From Methanofollis sp. (GTDB lineage: Archaea > Halobacteriota > Methanomicrobia > Methanomicrobiales > Methanofollaceae), in assembly GCA_030156225.1 (NCBI GenBank), contig JASGMW010000002.1:1-52468 (forward strand): DNA of 52,468 bases, written 5' to 3'. Of the stretch, positions 1-9,231 are shown in pieces. The notes under the pieces were generated by a model. It did not search any database. It was not told where the DNA came from and saw only the letters and a list, made by a program, of their open reading frames with translations. Each line of letters begins with the position of its first letter. Positions within the stretch are counted from its first letter, which is position 1. A program made the translations under genes and the position numbers.

Positions 1-13
1 AGCCGGCGGCGAG

Positions 14-3000
14 GTGGCGGCCTCATCCTATAACTCTGAGTACGACGTCGTCCTGGGCGTCGCGCCGGAGGCCGACCTGATCAGTGCGAAGGTGCTGGAC
101 GCAGACGGCTCCGGTCTGGTCAGCGACATCATCAAGGGCATCCAGTGGTCGGTCGAGAACGGGGCCGACGTGATCTCCCTCAGTGCAGGGTCCTATGGCT
201 GGGACGAGAACACGAACCGGTTTTTCTCGCTTGAGCCCGGTGAGACGGCCAACCTGACGCTTGAGGTATCAGCGAGTAAGGTAGGTTATAAGGGATTAGA
301 CGCAGACCAGGACCCAGGAGTCCTGGAGCCCCTGTTCGTCGTCGGCGGCTATATGATCCCGGAGTCCTATGAGTATGATGAATCAGAACCGGCCAATCTC
401 TCGGTGACCCTGTATGCTCCGGGCATGGCGGCCGCAGGAGGCTATGTCGACTGGGCCGGTTTTGAATATTCCCCCTATCGGGTAACATTCAAGGCGCCGT
501 ACGCCGATAACAGCGAGAACTGGAACGGTATCTGGACGCTCCAGATCACCAACAACGGCAACGAGACGGTCTCAGTCGACGAGTCCCGGATTGCGGCGGC
601 CTACCAGTCGGACGGTAACACCGCCTATGACCTGACACTGAACAACCTCGCCGACCTCGGCGTGGTGGCGGTGGTCGCGGCTGGAAACGACGGCTACTAC
701 GGCACCGGCACCGTCGGCACGCCCGGCACGGCCGAAGACGTGATCACGGTCGGCGCCACCGACTACTGCATGGACTACCGGGCGAACTTCAGCTCGATCG
801 GGCCGGTGAACCGGGCGAACCCGTACGTCAAGCCTGATCTGATGGCGCCTGGCGTGGGCATCGTTTCCGCCTATCCGAACGGGCAGTACGCCGTCATGGA
901 CGGCACCTCGATGGCCACGCCGGGCGTGGCCGGCACCGTCGCCCTCATGCTCGCGGGCAACGAGAGCCTGACCCCGGCTGAGATCAAGCAGGCTCTGAAG
1001 GAGACCGCCGTCCATATCACAGAAGACGGCACGGCGGTGACGGCCTATGAGGAGAACAACCTCTACGGCGCCGGCCGGATCAGTGCATACGCAGCGGTCG
1101 ACGCGACCGGCGGTCTGCACGGGACGCCTGTCTCGCCCTCTCTCACCGAACTCTTCGGCGGGCCGTCCTACGACGCCTCCACCGACACCGTGAAGATGCT
1201 CGGCGTCTGCTGGAACGCGACGGCCGGCGCCCCGATCGAAGGGGAGACGGTGGACTTCTCGGTCTATTATTATAATTCCTACTACAACCCGGTCTACTTC
1301 AACGCCACGGGCGTGACCGATGCCGACGGCATGGCGACCGCCACCATCGACGTCGCCGCCATCCCTGCAGGCACCGGGTTCTATGCCAGGACGACCTGGC
1401 AGGACCGCACGCTGACCGACTACAACTATGTCCCGTCCGGCGGGACGAACACCGCCGACCCCGCGCCGCTCTTCCAATCGCAGAATTTCATCGCTCCGCC
1501 TGACGGCGCCGTCACGATCCGCTATCCGCTCCTCAACACCGACGGCTCGGCCTACACCGGTGACGTCAGGCTGGTGGTGACGAATTACACGACCACGTTC
1601 TTTGACGGGACCCTGACGCCGACAGACGGCGTGGTCACGGCAACGGTCAACTTCGCAGGCTTCAACGTAAGCCAGTACGAATGGATCCCTGTCACGATCG
1701 ACGGCCGGTCCGCTGGCTACGTCTCGTTTTCATATGAGGTCTATTATGAAGGGATATCCTCGCCGAAACTGGCGATCTGCCCGCCCGGCGGTTCGATCGA
1801 CATCGCCCTGCAGGTGGCCGGGCCCCACGGCACCGGCGGCACGATCACCTCGAAGGACTACGACGTGTACGTGACCGCCTTCACCGAGACGGAGATTCTC
1901 TCGCTCCCGTCCGAGGTCGGAGGCCCGCTCGCCGCCGGCATGCCTGTCGACGGCGCCGCTCTTCTTGAGGCAGCGGGCGGCATGACGCCCGAAGAGATCG
2001 TCGGGACCGTGCAGGTGAAAAACGGCATCGGCGTCTACAACTTCACGATGCCTGAGGACTGCTATGTGGCGGTCGTCAAGTTCGTGGATCCGGATGAATT
2101 CTACGGTTCCTACGACTCGTTCATGGTCTCGGTGGTCTATGGTTCGATGTCGCCGTGGACCCTTCACCGGGTGACGCCGACGGTGCCGGCCGTCCTCAAT
2201 ACTGCCGACAGCACTTATATCGGCATCTCCGACTATGCCTGGCCGGCGACCTGGAACCAGACCGAATACCGCCCGGTGCCTGCCGATCTGGCCACACTCA
2301 CCGCCCGGGTGTTCACCTGCAACGGCACCACCGGGGCGGGGACCTATGACGCCGGGAAGACGGTCAGGCTCTACACCCGGGACGGCGTCCTGACGAACAC
2401 GACCGGCGCCGACGGCACCTGCACCTTCACGCTCGACGTCGCAGGGCAGACCTCGGAGGATCTGATCCTGATCACCGACGGCATCAGCATGTATGGCGGT
2501 GTCCAGGATTACCTGCCGTTCGATTCGTACCAGTACAGCCGGGTTTATCCGGGTATTCTTACCGGCGAACAGCAGGCGGCCGCCGCCCTCGTGACGATCA
2601 GCCCTGATGTCGAGAGCAGGTGGATGGATGTCGACTATCAGGGCGGCGGCTCGTATCTGGTGTCGCTCCACTCGTACGGGCCCGACGACACTCCGATTCT
2701 CGAACACGGGGTGTTTACCGCAAGTCCGTATGTCAACTGGATGATGGTCGGGACCGAGTTTGCCGATACCCTTGCCTATACCGGCACATGGACGGTGAAT
2801 ATCACGCCCTCGCAGAACGGAACGTACCAGGCGTCCGCAGGCATTCTGAATCCTGAAAGCACGTCGTTCTGGTCGATGTATTGGATGTTCAGCGTGCCTG
2901 AGGCGAACGTCGATTACACGGTGAAACCCGACGTGCTGGTCGGCGAGACCGTGCCGGTCACCTTCACCGTCACCGACAGCGACGGCAACCCGATCAGCAA

Positions 3001-4627
3001 CGCCAAGGTCGGGTTCTTCCTCGGCGGCGCCGCCCCGATCGATTATTATGGCGCAGGTGGCGACGACGTCCGCCCGCTCAACATCGAGCACATGGCAGAG
3101 AACTATCCTGACCCGTACTCAGAGGTGCTGACCGGGTATACCGATGCGAACGGCCGGGTCACGCTGACCTTCCGCGCCCCGTCGTCGGCGATGATGTATG
3201 AAAGGAACATGCTTGGCTATTCCGACTACGTGCCTTACCGGGTGGCCTGTTACAGGGGCGACGAGGTGATCAAGGCCGACCTGTGGTCATATGACGGCGC
3301 CTTCCAGCTCACCGCCGCGGCCCTGCCCGACTTCGTACCCTCGGTCACCGCCCCGCACGTGGTGAAGCTGAACCGCGATGATTCGATCGCGGTCAACGAC
3401 CTCTATCTCTATGTCACGAACCAGGGCACCGACGACTTCATCCACACCGATACAGATATCGTGCTCAGGGCATCGGTCGGGGGCCAGGATCAGTCCACCA
3501 CCTATGGCGGCAGCATCGCTATCGACGAGACGAAACAGGTCCTGCACACAAGTGTCTCGGCCGATGCCTCTGACTACGGCATCGACACCGGCGACTATCA
3601 CCTGCCGGTGGACGTGCACGTGAACGTCACCGTCAACCCGGGCCGGACGATCGACGAGATCTCGTACGCAAACAACAACGTCCTCTATCCGGTGCGGATC
3701 ACCGCACCCGATCTGGCGGCTGAGATCTCTGTCCCGTCGGTGGTGGTCCAGAGCGGCACCGCCACACCGATCGCTCTCACGGTAACCAATCAGGGCGAGG
3801 TGCCGGCTGTCGCCACCACGATGGTCTACTCGACTACCGGCGCGGCCGACGAGACGATCGCCGTCCCGGCGCTCGGCGCCAACGAGTCCTGCACGGTATG
3901 GCGGAACCAGACCCTCCTCGTCGACCCCGGCGTCTATACCTTCGCCCTTGCGGTGAATCAGGACGGCGCCACCGATTACGAGACGACGTTCGCGAACAAC
4001 AAGGCGAACAGGACGGTCCACTGCTACCTCCACCCGACGACGACGACCGCCCTCCCGCAGGATCTGGTGCTCGTGCCCGGCACGACCTATGACCTGCCGG
4101 TCGTGGTGCACGGCGCGGAGAACCTTGCAGCCTACCAGATGACCTTCACCTTCGACCCGGCGGCCGTCACGGTCACGGACGTGACCGGCGACGCGATTCC
4201 GCTGACCGCCAAGAATATCATGTCCGGCACGGCCGTCTTCAACGGAGGAACAACGACCGGCGTCTCCGGCAACGTGACCGTTGCCACGATCCATCTCTCG
4301 GCGACCGGTTCGAGCGGGGCCGGGACGGCCTTCGGGCTTGACGCCCTGCTCTGGGACGCAGACGAGTACGCCATCCCGGTCGAGGTGACGGACGGCAGCG
4401 CCGTCCTGCTGCTGTACGGCGATGCGAACGGCGACGGGAAGGTCGACCAGGCCGACACCCTCCGCGTGCTCAAGCAGGTTGTCGGGCTGACGGCGAAACC
4501 GGCCGCCGGATCGACGGACTTCCTCCGGACGGACGTCCACGAGAACCGTGCGATCGATGTCGGTGATGCGATGTTCATCGCCCAGAAGAATGCGGATCTG
4601 AGGGATCCCTACTTCAGGATTCGGTGA
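14..4627 (+). CDS. Subtilisin-like (S8) secreted serine protease with CARDB/Ig-like repeats, C-terminal cohesin-like module and dockerin module; 5' end lies outside the window
   Basis: Post-His segment GVAPEADLISAKVLD, AAGNDG oxyanion region, GTSMATPGVAGTVALML catalytic Ser motif; C-terminal cohesin-like LPQDLVLVPGTTYDLPVVV...; dockerin loops DANGDGKVDQADTLRVLKQVVG and TDVHENRAIDVGDAMFIAQ. The frame is open to the window edge. Confidence 0.9.
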   Translation: MAASSYNSEYDVVLGVAPEADLISAKVLDADGSGLVSDIIKGIQWSVENGADVISLSAGSYGWDENTNRFFSLEPGETANLTLEVSASKVGYKGLDADQDPGVLEPLFVVGGYMIPESYEYDESEPANLSVTLYAPGMAAAGGYVDWAGFEYSPYRVTFKAPYADNSENWNGIWTLQITNNGNETVSVDESRIAAAYQSDGNTAYDLTLNNLADLGVVAVVAAGNDGYYGTGTVGTPGTAEDVITVGATDYCMDYRANFSSIGPVNRANPYVKPDLMAPGVGIVSAYPNGQYAVMDGTSMATPGVAGTVALMLAGNESLTPAEIKQALKETAVHITEDGTAVTAYEENNLYGAGRISAYAAVDATGGLHGTPVSPSLTELFGGPSYDASTDTVKMLGVCWNATAGAPIEGETVDFSVYYYNSYYNPVYFNATGVTDADGMATATIDVAAIPAGTGFYARTTWQDRTLTDYNYVPSGGTNTADPAPLFQSQNFIAPPDGAVTIRYPLLNTDGSAYTGDVRLVVTNYTTTFFDGTLTPTDGVVTATVNFAGFNVSQYEWIPVTIDGRSAGYVSFSYEVYYEGISSPKLAICPPGGSIDIALQVAGPHGTGGTITSKDYDVYVTAFTETEILSLPSEVGGPLAAGMPVDGAALLEAAGGMTPEEIVGTVQVKNGIGVYNFTMPEDCYVAVVKFVDPDEFYGSYDSFMVSVVYGSMSPWTLHRVTPTVPAVLNTADSTYIGISDYAWPATWNQTEYRPVPADLATLTARVFTCNGTTGAGTYDAGKTVRLYTRDGVLTNTTGADGTCTFTLDVAGQTSEDLILITDGISMYGGVQDYLPFDSYQYSRVYPGILTGEQQAAAALVTISPDVESRWMDVDYQGGGSYLVSLHSYGPDDTPILEHGVFTASPYVNWMMVGTEFADTLAYTGTWTVNITPSQNGTYQASAGILNPESTSFWSMYWMFSVPEANVDYTVKPDVLVGETVPVTFTVTDSDGNPISNAKVGFFLGGAAPIDYYGAGGDDVRPLNIEHMAENYPDPYSEVLTGYTDANGRVTLTFRAPSSAMMYERNMLGYSDYVPYRVACYRGDEVIKADLWSYDGAFQLTAAALPDFVPSVTAPHVVKLNRDDSIAVNDLYLYVTNQGTDDFIHTDTDIVLRASVGGQDQSTTYGGSIAIDETKQVLHTSVSADASDYGIDTGDYHLPVDVHVNVTVNPGRTIDEISYANNNVLYPVRITAPDLAAEISVPSVVVQSGTATPIALTVTNQGEVPAVATTMVYSTTGAADETIAVPALGANESCTVWRNQTLLVDPGVYTFALAVNQDGATDYETTFANNKANRTVHCYLHPTTTTALPQDLVLVPGTTYDLPVVVHGAENLAAYQMTFTFDPAAVTVTDVTGDAIPLTAKNIMSGTAVFNGGTTTGVSGNVTVATIHLSATGSSGAGTAFGLDALLWDADEYAIPVEVTDGSAVLLLYGDANGDGKVDQADTLRVLKQVVGLTAKPAAGSTDFLRTDVHENRAIDVGDAMFIAQKNADLRDPYFRIR

Positions 4628-4639
4628 GGTGATTTGCAG

Positions 4640-7600
4640 ATGAAAACACGAAACATCCTGATGGTGGGGATCTTCCTCCTCACCCTGACTCTTTCGGCAT
4701 CCGCGGCCGACATCGTGGTCATGCCGCAGAATGTCACCCTGGCGTACGGCAATACCGCCGAACTGACCGTCGGCGTCCAGAACGTCGAGAACCTCGGCGG
4801 GTTCGACATCGACCTGCGCTGGGATCCGTCGGTGGTCGCCCTCGACACCGAAGCCGGGAACGTTACGATCGGCCCGCTCTTCTCGGGTCATGTGAACAAC
4901 AGCGCCGTCTACCGCCAGAGCGGACGTATCCGCGTCGCGGCGGTGAACGCCACCCTCGGCGGCGTCGCGGGCAGCGCCGATCTCTTTACGGTGCGCCTGC
5001 GGGCCGTCGACGACACCGGCGCATCGACGCCGGTCTCTCTCGTGGTGAACAACTACGGTTTCCTGAACTCGACGAGCGGCGACGACATCCCGGTGGACTC
5101 GATTGCGAACGCCACCGTCACCACGCAGCGGGTCAACCGCATTACGGCCAGCGTCGGCACGGCGAGTGCGACCGTTTCTGAGGGCGCCTCGACTGTCGCC
5201 GCCTTCACGGTGACGAACCAGCGCCGCGTCCCGACCTCGGCGCTGACGATCAACGCCACCATCTATGCCCCTGACGGCTCGATCGTCAACACCACCGGGC
5301 AGAGCGGGGTTGTGCTTCCGGCATACGGCCAGCGCGTCCTGCGGACCGCATGGACCCCGGCGGCGGCCGGCACCTACACCCTCAACGTCACGGTGACCTC
5401 GGACACCAGTCTGCCGGTGGTCGGGACGGCGACGGCGACGCGCCGGGTGACGGCACGGCCCTACACGCTTGAATTTTATCACTATGTCTACGGGTATTCC
5501 CGCGTCGCGGTGGGGGACTGGTTCTCCACGGCATGGTATGTCAGACCGAGCGAGAGCGGAAACGTCCGGCTGAATCTCTCTGTCCCGGACGGCGTCGAGG
5601 TCTACGGCAGCGCCAACACCACCCGGTGGATGAGCGGCGGATCCTGGAACTATGTCTCGTACCAGATGAAAGCCTCCAGTCCCGGCACCCTTGCGGCCGA
5701 TTCGTTCAACCTGACGGCCTCGGCGAACGGCAGGACGGTCTCGAAGACCGCGACCCGGGATGTCGAAATCTGGATCCCGTCGGTGCGGGTCACGTCGGTC
5801 GACTCGACGAGCGCACCCGGCACTCTGACCTACAACACCCTCCACACCAACAACACCTATGATAACGTCACCACCATCACCGCCCAGTCGGGCGCCCGCG
5901 GCCGCACCCTGACGGGCCTCGGGTATCTCGTCCGCTATCCGTACGGCTGTGTCGAGCAGACCACGTCGCAGATGCTCGCCTCGCTGAACGTGAAGAACTA
6001 CTATCTCGACCGTCCGGCTGACCGGCCGGCCGACTACGCCTCGATCCGCGAGCAGGCCAACCAATCGGTGGACAGAGGCATCGGCGTCCTGGTGAACGGC
6101 GCCCTGCGCGGCCAGCACCCTGACGGCGGGTGGAGCCTCTGGGGCTATGGCGCATCGGAATCCTCTTCGAGTTCGTACGCCGCCTACACGCTTGCGCGGG
6201 TGAACGAATCGGACGAAGACCTGAACCGTCTGCTGACCGAAAAAATCAGCACCGGCGATTCGGTCGCCCTGAACACCGTCAACTTCGAGAAACTCGTCGA
6301 GTGGTTCCACGAGCACCCGGACGATCCGTCGAGCGGCACCTGGACCTGGAGCGCCGGCGTCTGCCATGCCTGGACCCCGACCTCGAACACCGGGTTCGTG
6401 ATGCTGATCCACGACATGATCAGGACGCAGGGCAATGTATCTGAGCCCTATGCGACGTACATGACGGAGAACATGCAGAACGCCACCAGGTACTTCGTCG
6501 AGACCCAGGCCGCAGACGGACACTGGGGCGGCAGCAGCGACATGGCGATGGCCACGGCACTGGGCCTCTGGGGTCTCGAAGCCTACGGGACGCCCTCGGC
6601 CGACGTGACGCAGGCCCGGATCGACGACGCAAAGGCCGATGCCGCCGCCTGGCTCGTTGCCAGCCAGGACGCCGACGGTCACTGGAACGCCGACTCGTAC
6701 TACGGCTATTACGACCGCGGCCGGGTCAGCGAGAGCACCGCCTACGCCGTGCTCGCGCTGAACGCCACCGGCGTCACCGCAGAGAACGCCACGATCCCGA
6801 ACGGCGTGAACTGGCTGATCAACCAGTACGAGTCAGGCGGCAGCTGGGGCTACACCTGGGCGACCCAGGCGGCGATCGACGCCCTGATCCACTGCCAGCC
6901 GACCGAGATCAGCACCGGCACGGTCGATGTCTCCATCGACGGCACGCCGATCTGCACCCTGACGGTGGACGCCGCGCACCCGCAGGCGAAGTACACCCTC
7001 AACGCCGGCCAGATGGCGGCGATGATGGCGGACGGTGCGCTGAAACGCACGATCTCGACGTACTCGACGGTGAAGGAGCACCAGGTCGACGTGACCAGAT
7101 CGGGCGGCACGGGCACGATCCTGGTCTCGGTCGAGAACGCGCAGCGCGCCCCGGTCAACGAGATCGACGCCACCATCAGGGACAGCGGCACCATCCAGGC
7201 GGTCGGTGGCGGCATGCCTGATTCGGCACCTGATATGCTCGTTCTCTCCGAAAACATGGACCTCCTCGGCGAGGATGCGCCGCAGGCGATCTTCGAGACT
7301 GTGGCCATGACCTCCGACCCGTCCCCGCTCGTCGCAAACGAGTCCGGCGAGCTGACCCTCCGCGTCGTTTCCGGCGAAGACGTGCTTTCGCCGCTGATCG
7401 AGATCCCGATCGAGGGCTTCTCCTTTGCGAACGGCACCATCACCGAGAACGGCGCGCCGGTCTCGTACGAGCTGCTGAACAGTTCGGCCAGCGACGATGC
7501 GAGATCGATCTTCATCGAGCCGGACCACTGGCTCGGCGGTTCGACCTACACCTACGTCTTCGACGCAACCCCGCTCAACGAGGGCACTCTCGACTTCCAG

Positions 7601-8452
7601 CTGAGGTTCAGGCCCCTGTATGACGAACAGAACGTCACCCTTGCCGACGAGAGCCTGACCGTCACCGGCCGCGGCAACGTCTCGGTGCAGGTCGCCGACG
7701 AGGACGGCAGCCCGGTCGAGGCGACGATCGTCCTCGACGGCCAGAGCCAGACGGCGTCGAGCCACACCTTTGCGGACCTGCTTGCCGGCACCTACCTGCT
7801 CTCGGTCTCGAAGGAGGGCTACATCAACGTCAGCACCGATGTGAGCGTCGAGGCGAACGGCGTCGCCAACCTCACGGTGACGATGCCGACCGACCTCTCG
7901 ACGCCGCAGCTGATTCTCTCGCAGGGGAGCGGTATGATCGGCGGCGTCTCGTCGGTGCCTGGCGAACTCTCGGCGGGCTTTGCCGAGAACGCCACCTACA
8001 ACGTCACCGTTATCGGCGATGGCGGTGCCGTGGGCATCGCCCTTGAGTTCCCTGAGCGGTTCATGCTGAACGACCCGGTGGTCACGCTGAACGGCGTGGT
8101 GCTGAACCAGAGCGCATACGAGATCAGGAACGGGACGTTTGAGTATGATGGCTTAAATCCGTATAAAACGACGAATGCCACCCTGATCATCTACGACGCG
8201 CCCGACGGTGTGAATGAGATCGGGATATTACTTGATGGAACGGTATGGGGAGAGGCAAAGGTCGACGGGAAGATTACCTCGACCGATGCCATGTTCATCC
8301 TTCAGTATGCGGTTGGAGCCAGGACCAGTCTCAACACCTTCGACTACGTCGACGTCCACAATCGCGACCAGCACAAGATCACCTCTACCGATGCGATGTA
8401 CGTGTTGCAGAAAGCGGTAAAAGCGAGGAACGATGATTATACGCTGAAGTGA
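4640..8452 (+). CDS. Secreted multidomain protein: N-terminal cohesin-like domain, CARDB-like domain, alpha-2-macroglobulin-type thioester/terpenoid-toroid domain, Ig-like/PEGA-like domains, degenerate C-terminal dockerin
   Basis: Signal peptide MKTRNILMVGIFLLTLTLSASAA; cohesin-like ADIVVMPQNVTLAYGNTAELTVGVQNVENLGGFDIDLRWDP; thioester motif YPYGCVEQTTS; repeats DGHWGGSSDMAMATALGLWGLEAY and DGHWNADSYYG; C-terminal KITSTDAMFILQYAVGA and KITSTDAMYVLQKAVKA. Confidence 0.88.
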   Translation: MKTRNILMVGIFLLTLTLSASAADIVVMPQNVTLAYGNTAELTVGVQNVENLGGFDIDLRWDPSVVALDTEAGNVTIGPLFSGHVNNSAVYRQSGRIRVAAVNATLGGVAGSADLFTVRLRAVDDTGASTPVSLVVNNYGFLNSTSGDDIPVDSIANATVTTQRVNRITASVGTASATVSEGASTVAAFTVTNQRRVPTSALTINATIYAPDGSIVNTTGQSGVVLPAYGQRVLRTAWTPAAAGTYTLNVTVTSDTSLPVVGTATATRRVTARPYTLEFYHYVYGYSRVAVGDWFSTAWYVRPSESGNVRLNLSVPDGVEVYGSANTTRWMSGGSWNYVSYQMKASSPGTLAADSFNLTASANGRTVSKTATRDVEIWIPSVRVTSVDSTSAPGTLTYNTLHTNNTYDNVTTITAQSGARGRTLTGLGYLVRYPYGCVEQTTSQMLASLNVKNYYLDRPADRPADYASIREQANQSVDRGIGVLVNGALRGQHPDGGWSLWGYGASESSSSSYAAYTLARVNESDEDLNRLLTEKISTGDSVALNTVNFEKLVEWFHEHPDDPSSGTWTWSAGVCHAWTPTSNTGFVMLIHDMIRTQGNVSEPYATYMTENMQNATRYFVETQAADGHWGGSSDMAMATALGLWGLEAYGTPSADVTQARIDDAKADAAAWLVASQDADGHWNADSYYGYYDRGRVSESTAYAVLALNATGVTAENATIPNGVNWLINQYESGGSWGYTWATQAAIDALIHCQPTEISTGTVDVSIDGTPICTLTVDAAHPQAKYTLNAGQMAAMMADGALKRTISTYSTVKEHQVDVTRSGGTGTILVSVENAQRAPVNEIDATIRDSGTIQAVGGGMPDSAPDMLVLSENMDLLGEDAPQAIFETVAMTSDPSPLVANESGELTLRVVSGEDVLSPLIEIPIEGFSFANGTITENGAPVSYELLNSSASDDARSIFIEPDHWLGGSTYTYVFDATPLNEGTLDFQLRFRPLYDEQNVTLADESLTVTGRGNVSVQVADEDGSPVEATIVLDGQSQTASSHTFADLLAGTYLLSVSKEGYINVSTDVSVEANGVANLTVTMPTDLSTPQLILSQGSGMIGGVSSVPGELSAGFAENATYNVTVIGDGGAVGIALEFPERFMLNDPVVTLNGVVLNQSAYEIRNGTFEYDGLNPYKTTNATLIIYDAPDGVNEIGILLDGTVWGEAKVDGKITSTDAMFILQYAVGARTSLNTFDYVDVHNRDQHKITSTDAMYVLQKAVKARNDDYTLK

Positions 8453-8458
8453 GTATCC

Positions 8459-9205
8459 ATGAAAGTCCTTAATTTTTTTTTACTTCTCATGCTTGTTGCA
8501 CTCTCATGTTGCGGCATTGCGGCGGCTGCAGAGGTCCGCCTTGACAGCACGCAACTCGTTGTTGCAGGTGTTGAGGATAGCATCGGACTCGGGGCATTTA
8601 CTGTTGTTCTTGAGTACGGGAGCGACGTCTCGGTGACGTCGGTCAGTGGTCTGTCTGGATTCATGATTGACAGGAACATCAGAAACGATAAACAGATGAC
8701 GGTTATCGGAGGTATTAACGGAGAAATTCCCGGACCCACTGGCGATGTCGCCGTTGCCGACGTTCAGACCGAAGGAAACGGATCTGTCAGCATCTCGGTC
8801 ATCGACCTGGCCAATGCAAACGGTGATCCGATTTCATATTCGAATCCGACCTTCACAGGCACCATCCCGACACCCGACGAAGATGTGACGGTTGAAACCA
8901 CGGCATCCACGACAACGGCGTCCTCCGGCGGGGGCCAGTCCGGATCATCGAGTGGGGGGACGTCTACCACCACATCCACCGTGACAACCCTGACAGAGGA
9001 AGCCGGCGAGACCACCGTGTCGGTGACAGGCGTTCCCGCAACTGAAGAGAACATGGTAACTACAACAACTGCTGTTGACAAATCTGTAAATGGGTCTGTG
9101 CCTGTCGATCAGCCGACAGAAACAAAAGCGGCTTTATCACCGTTTGTTGCCGTGCTTGCACTGATGGCTATCTGTGCAATGTATCGAATGATTAATAACA
9201 AATGA
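8459..9205 (+). CDS. Small secreted cohesin-like protein with Thr/Ser-rich linker and C-terminal transmembrane anchor
   Basis: Signal peptide MKVLNFFLLLMLVALSCCGIAAAA; beta-sandwich EVRLDSTQLVVAGVEDSIGLGAFTVVLEYG; T/S-rich linker; C-terminal SPFVAVLALMAICAMYRMINNK. Confidence 0.8.
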   Translation: MKVLNFFLLLMLVALSCCGIAAAAEVRLDSTQLVVAGVEDSIGLGAFTVVLEYGSDVSVTSVSGLSGFMIDRNIRNDKQMTVIGGINGEIPGPTGDVAVADVQTEGNGSVSISVIDLANANGDPISYSNPTFTGTIPTPDEDVTVETTASTTTASSGGGQSGSSSGGTSTTTSTVTTLTEEAGETTVSVTGVPATEENMVTTTTAVDKSVNGSVPVDQPTETKAALSPFVAVLALMAICAMYRMINNK

Positions 9206-9231
9206 TACTTAAATGGGTGGATGAGATCATT

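Noticed and set aside
3287-6682. 1131-aa antisense ORF opposite the first two secreted proteins
   Set aside because: Arg/Gly/Asp/Val-rich low-information translation typical of the antisense frame of high-GC genes; no domain motifs and sits across two well-supported + strand genes
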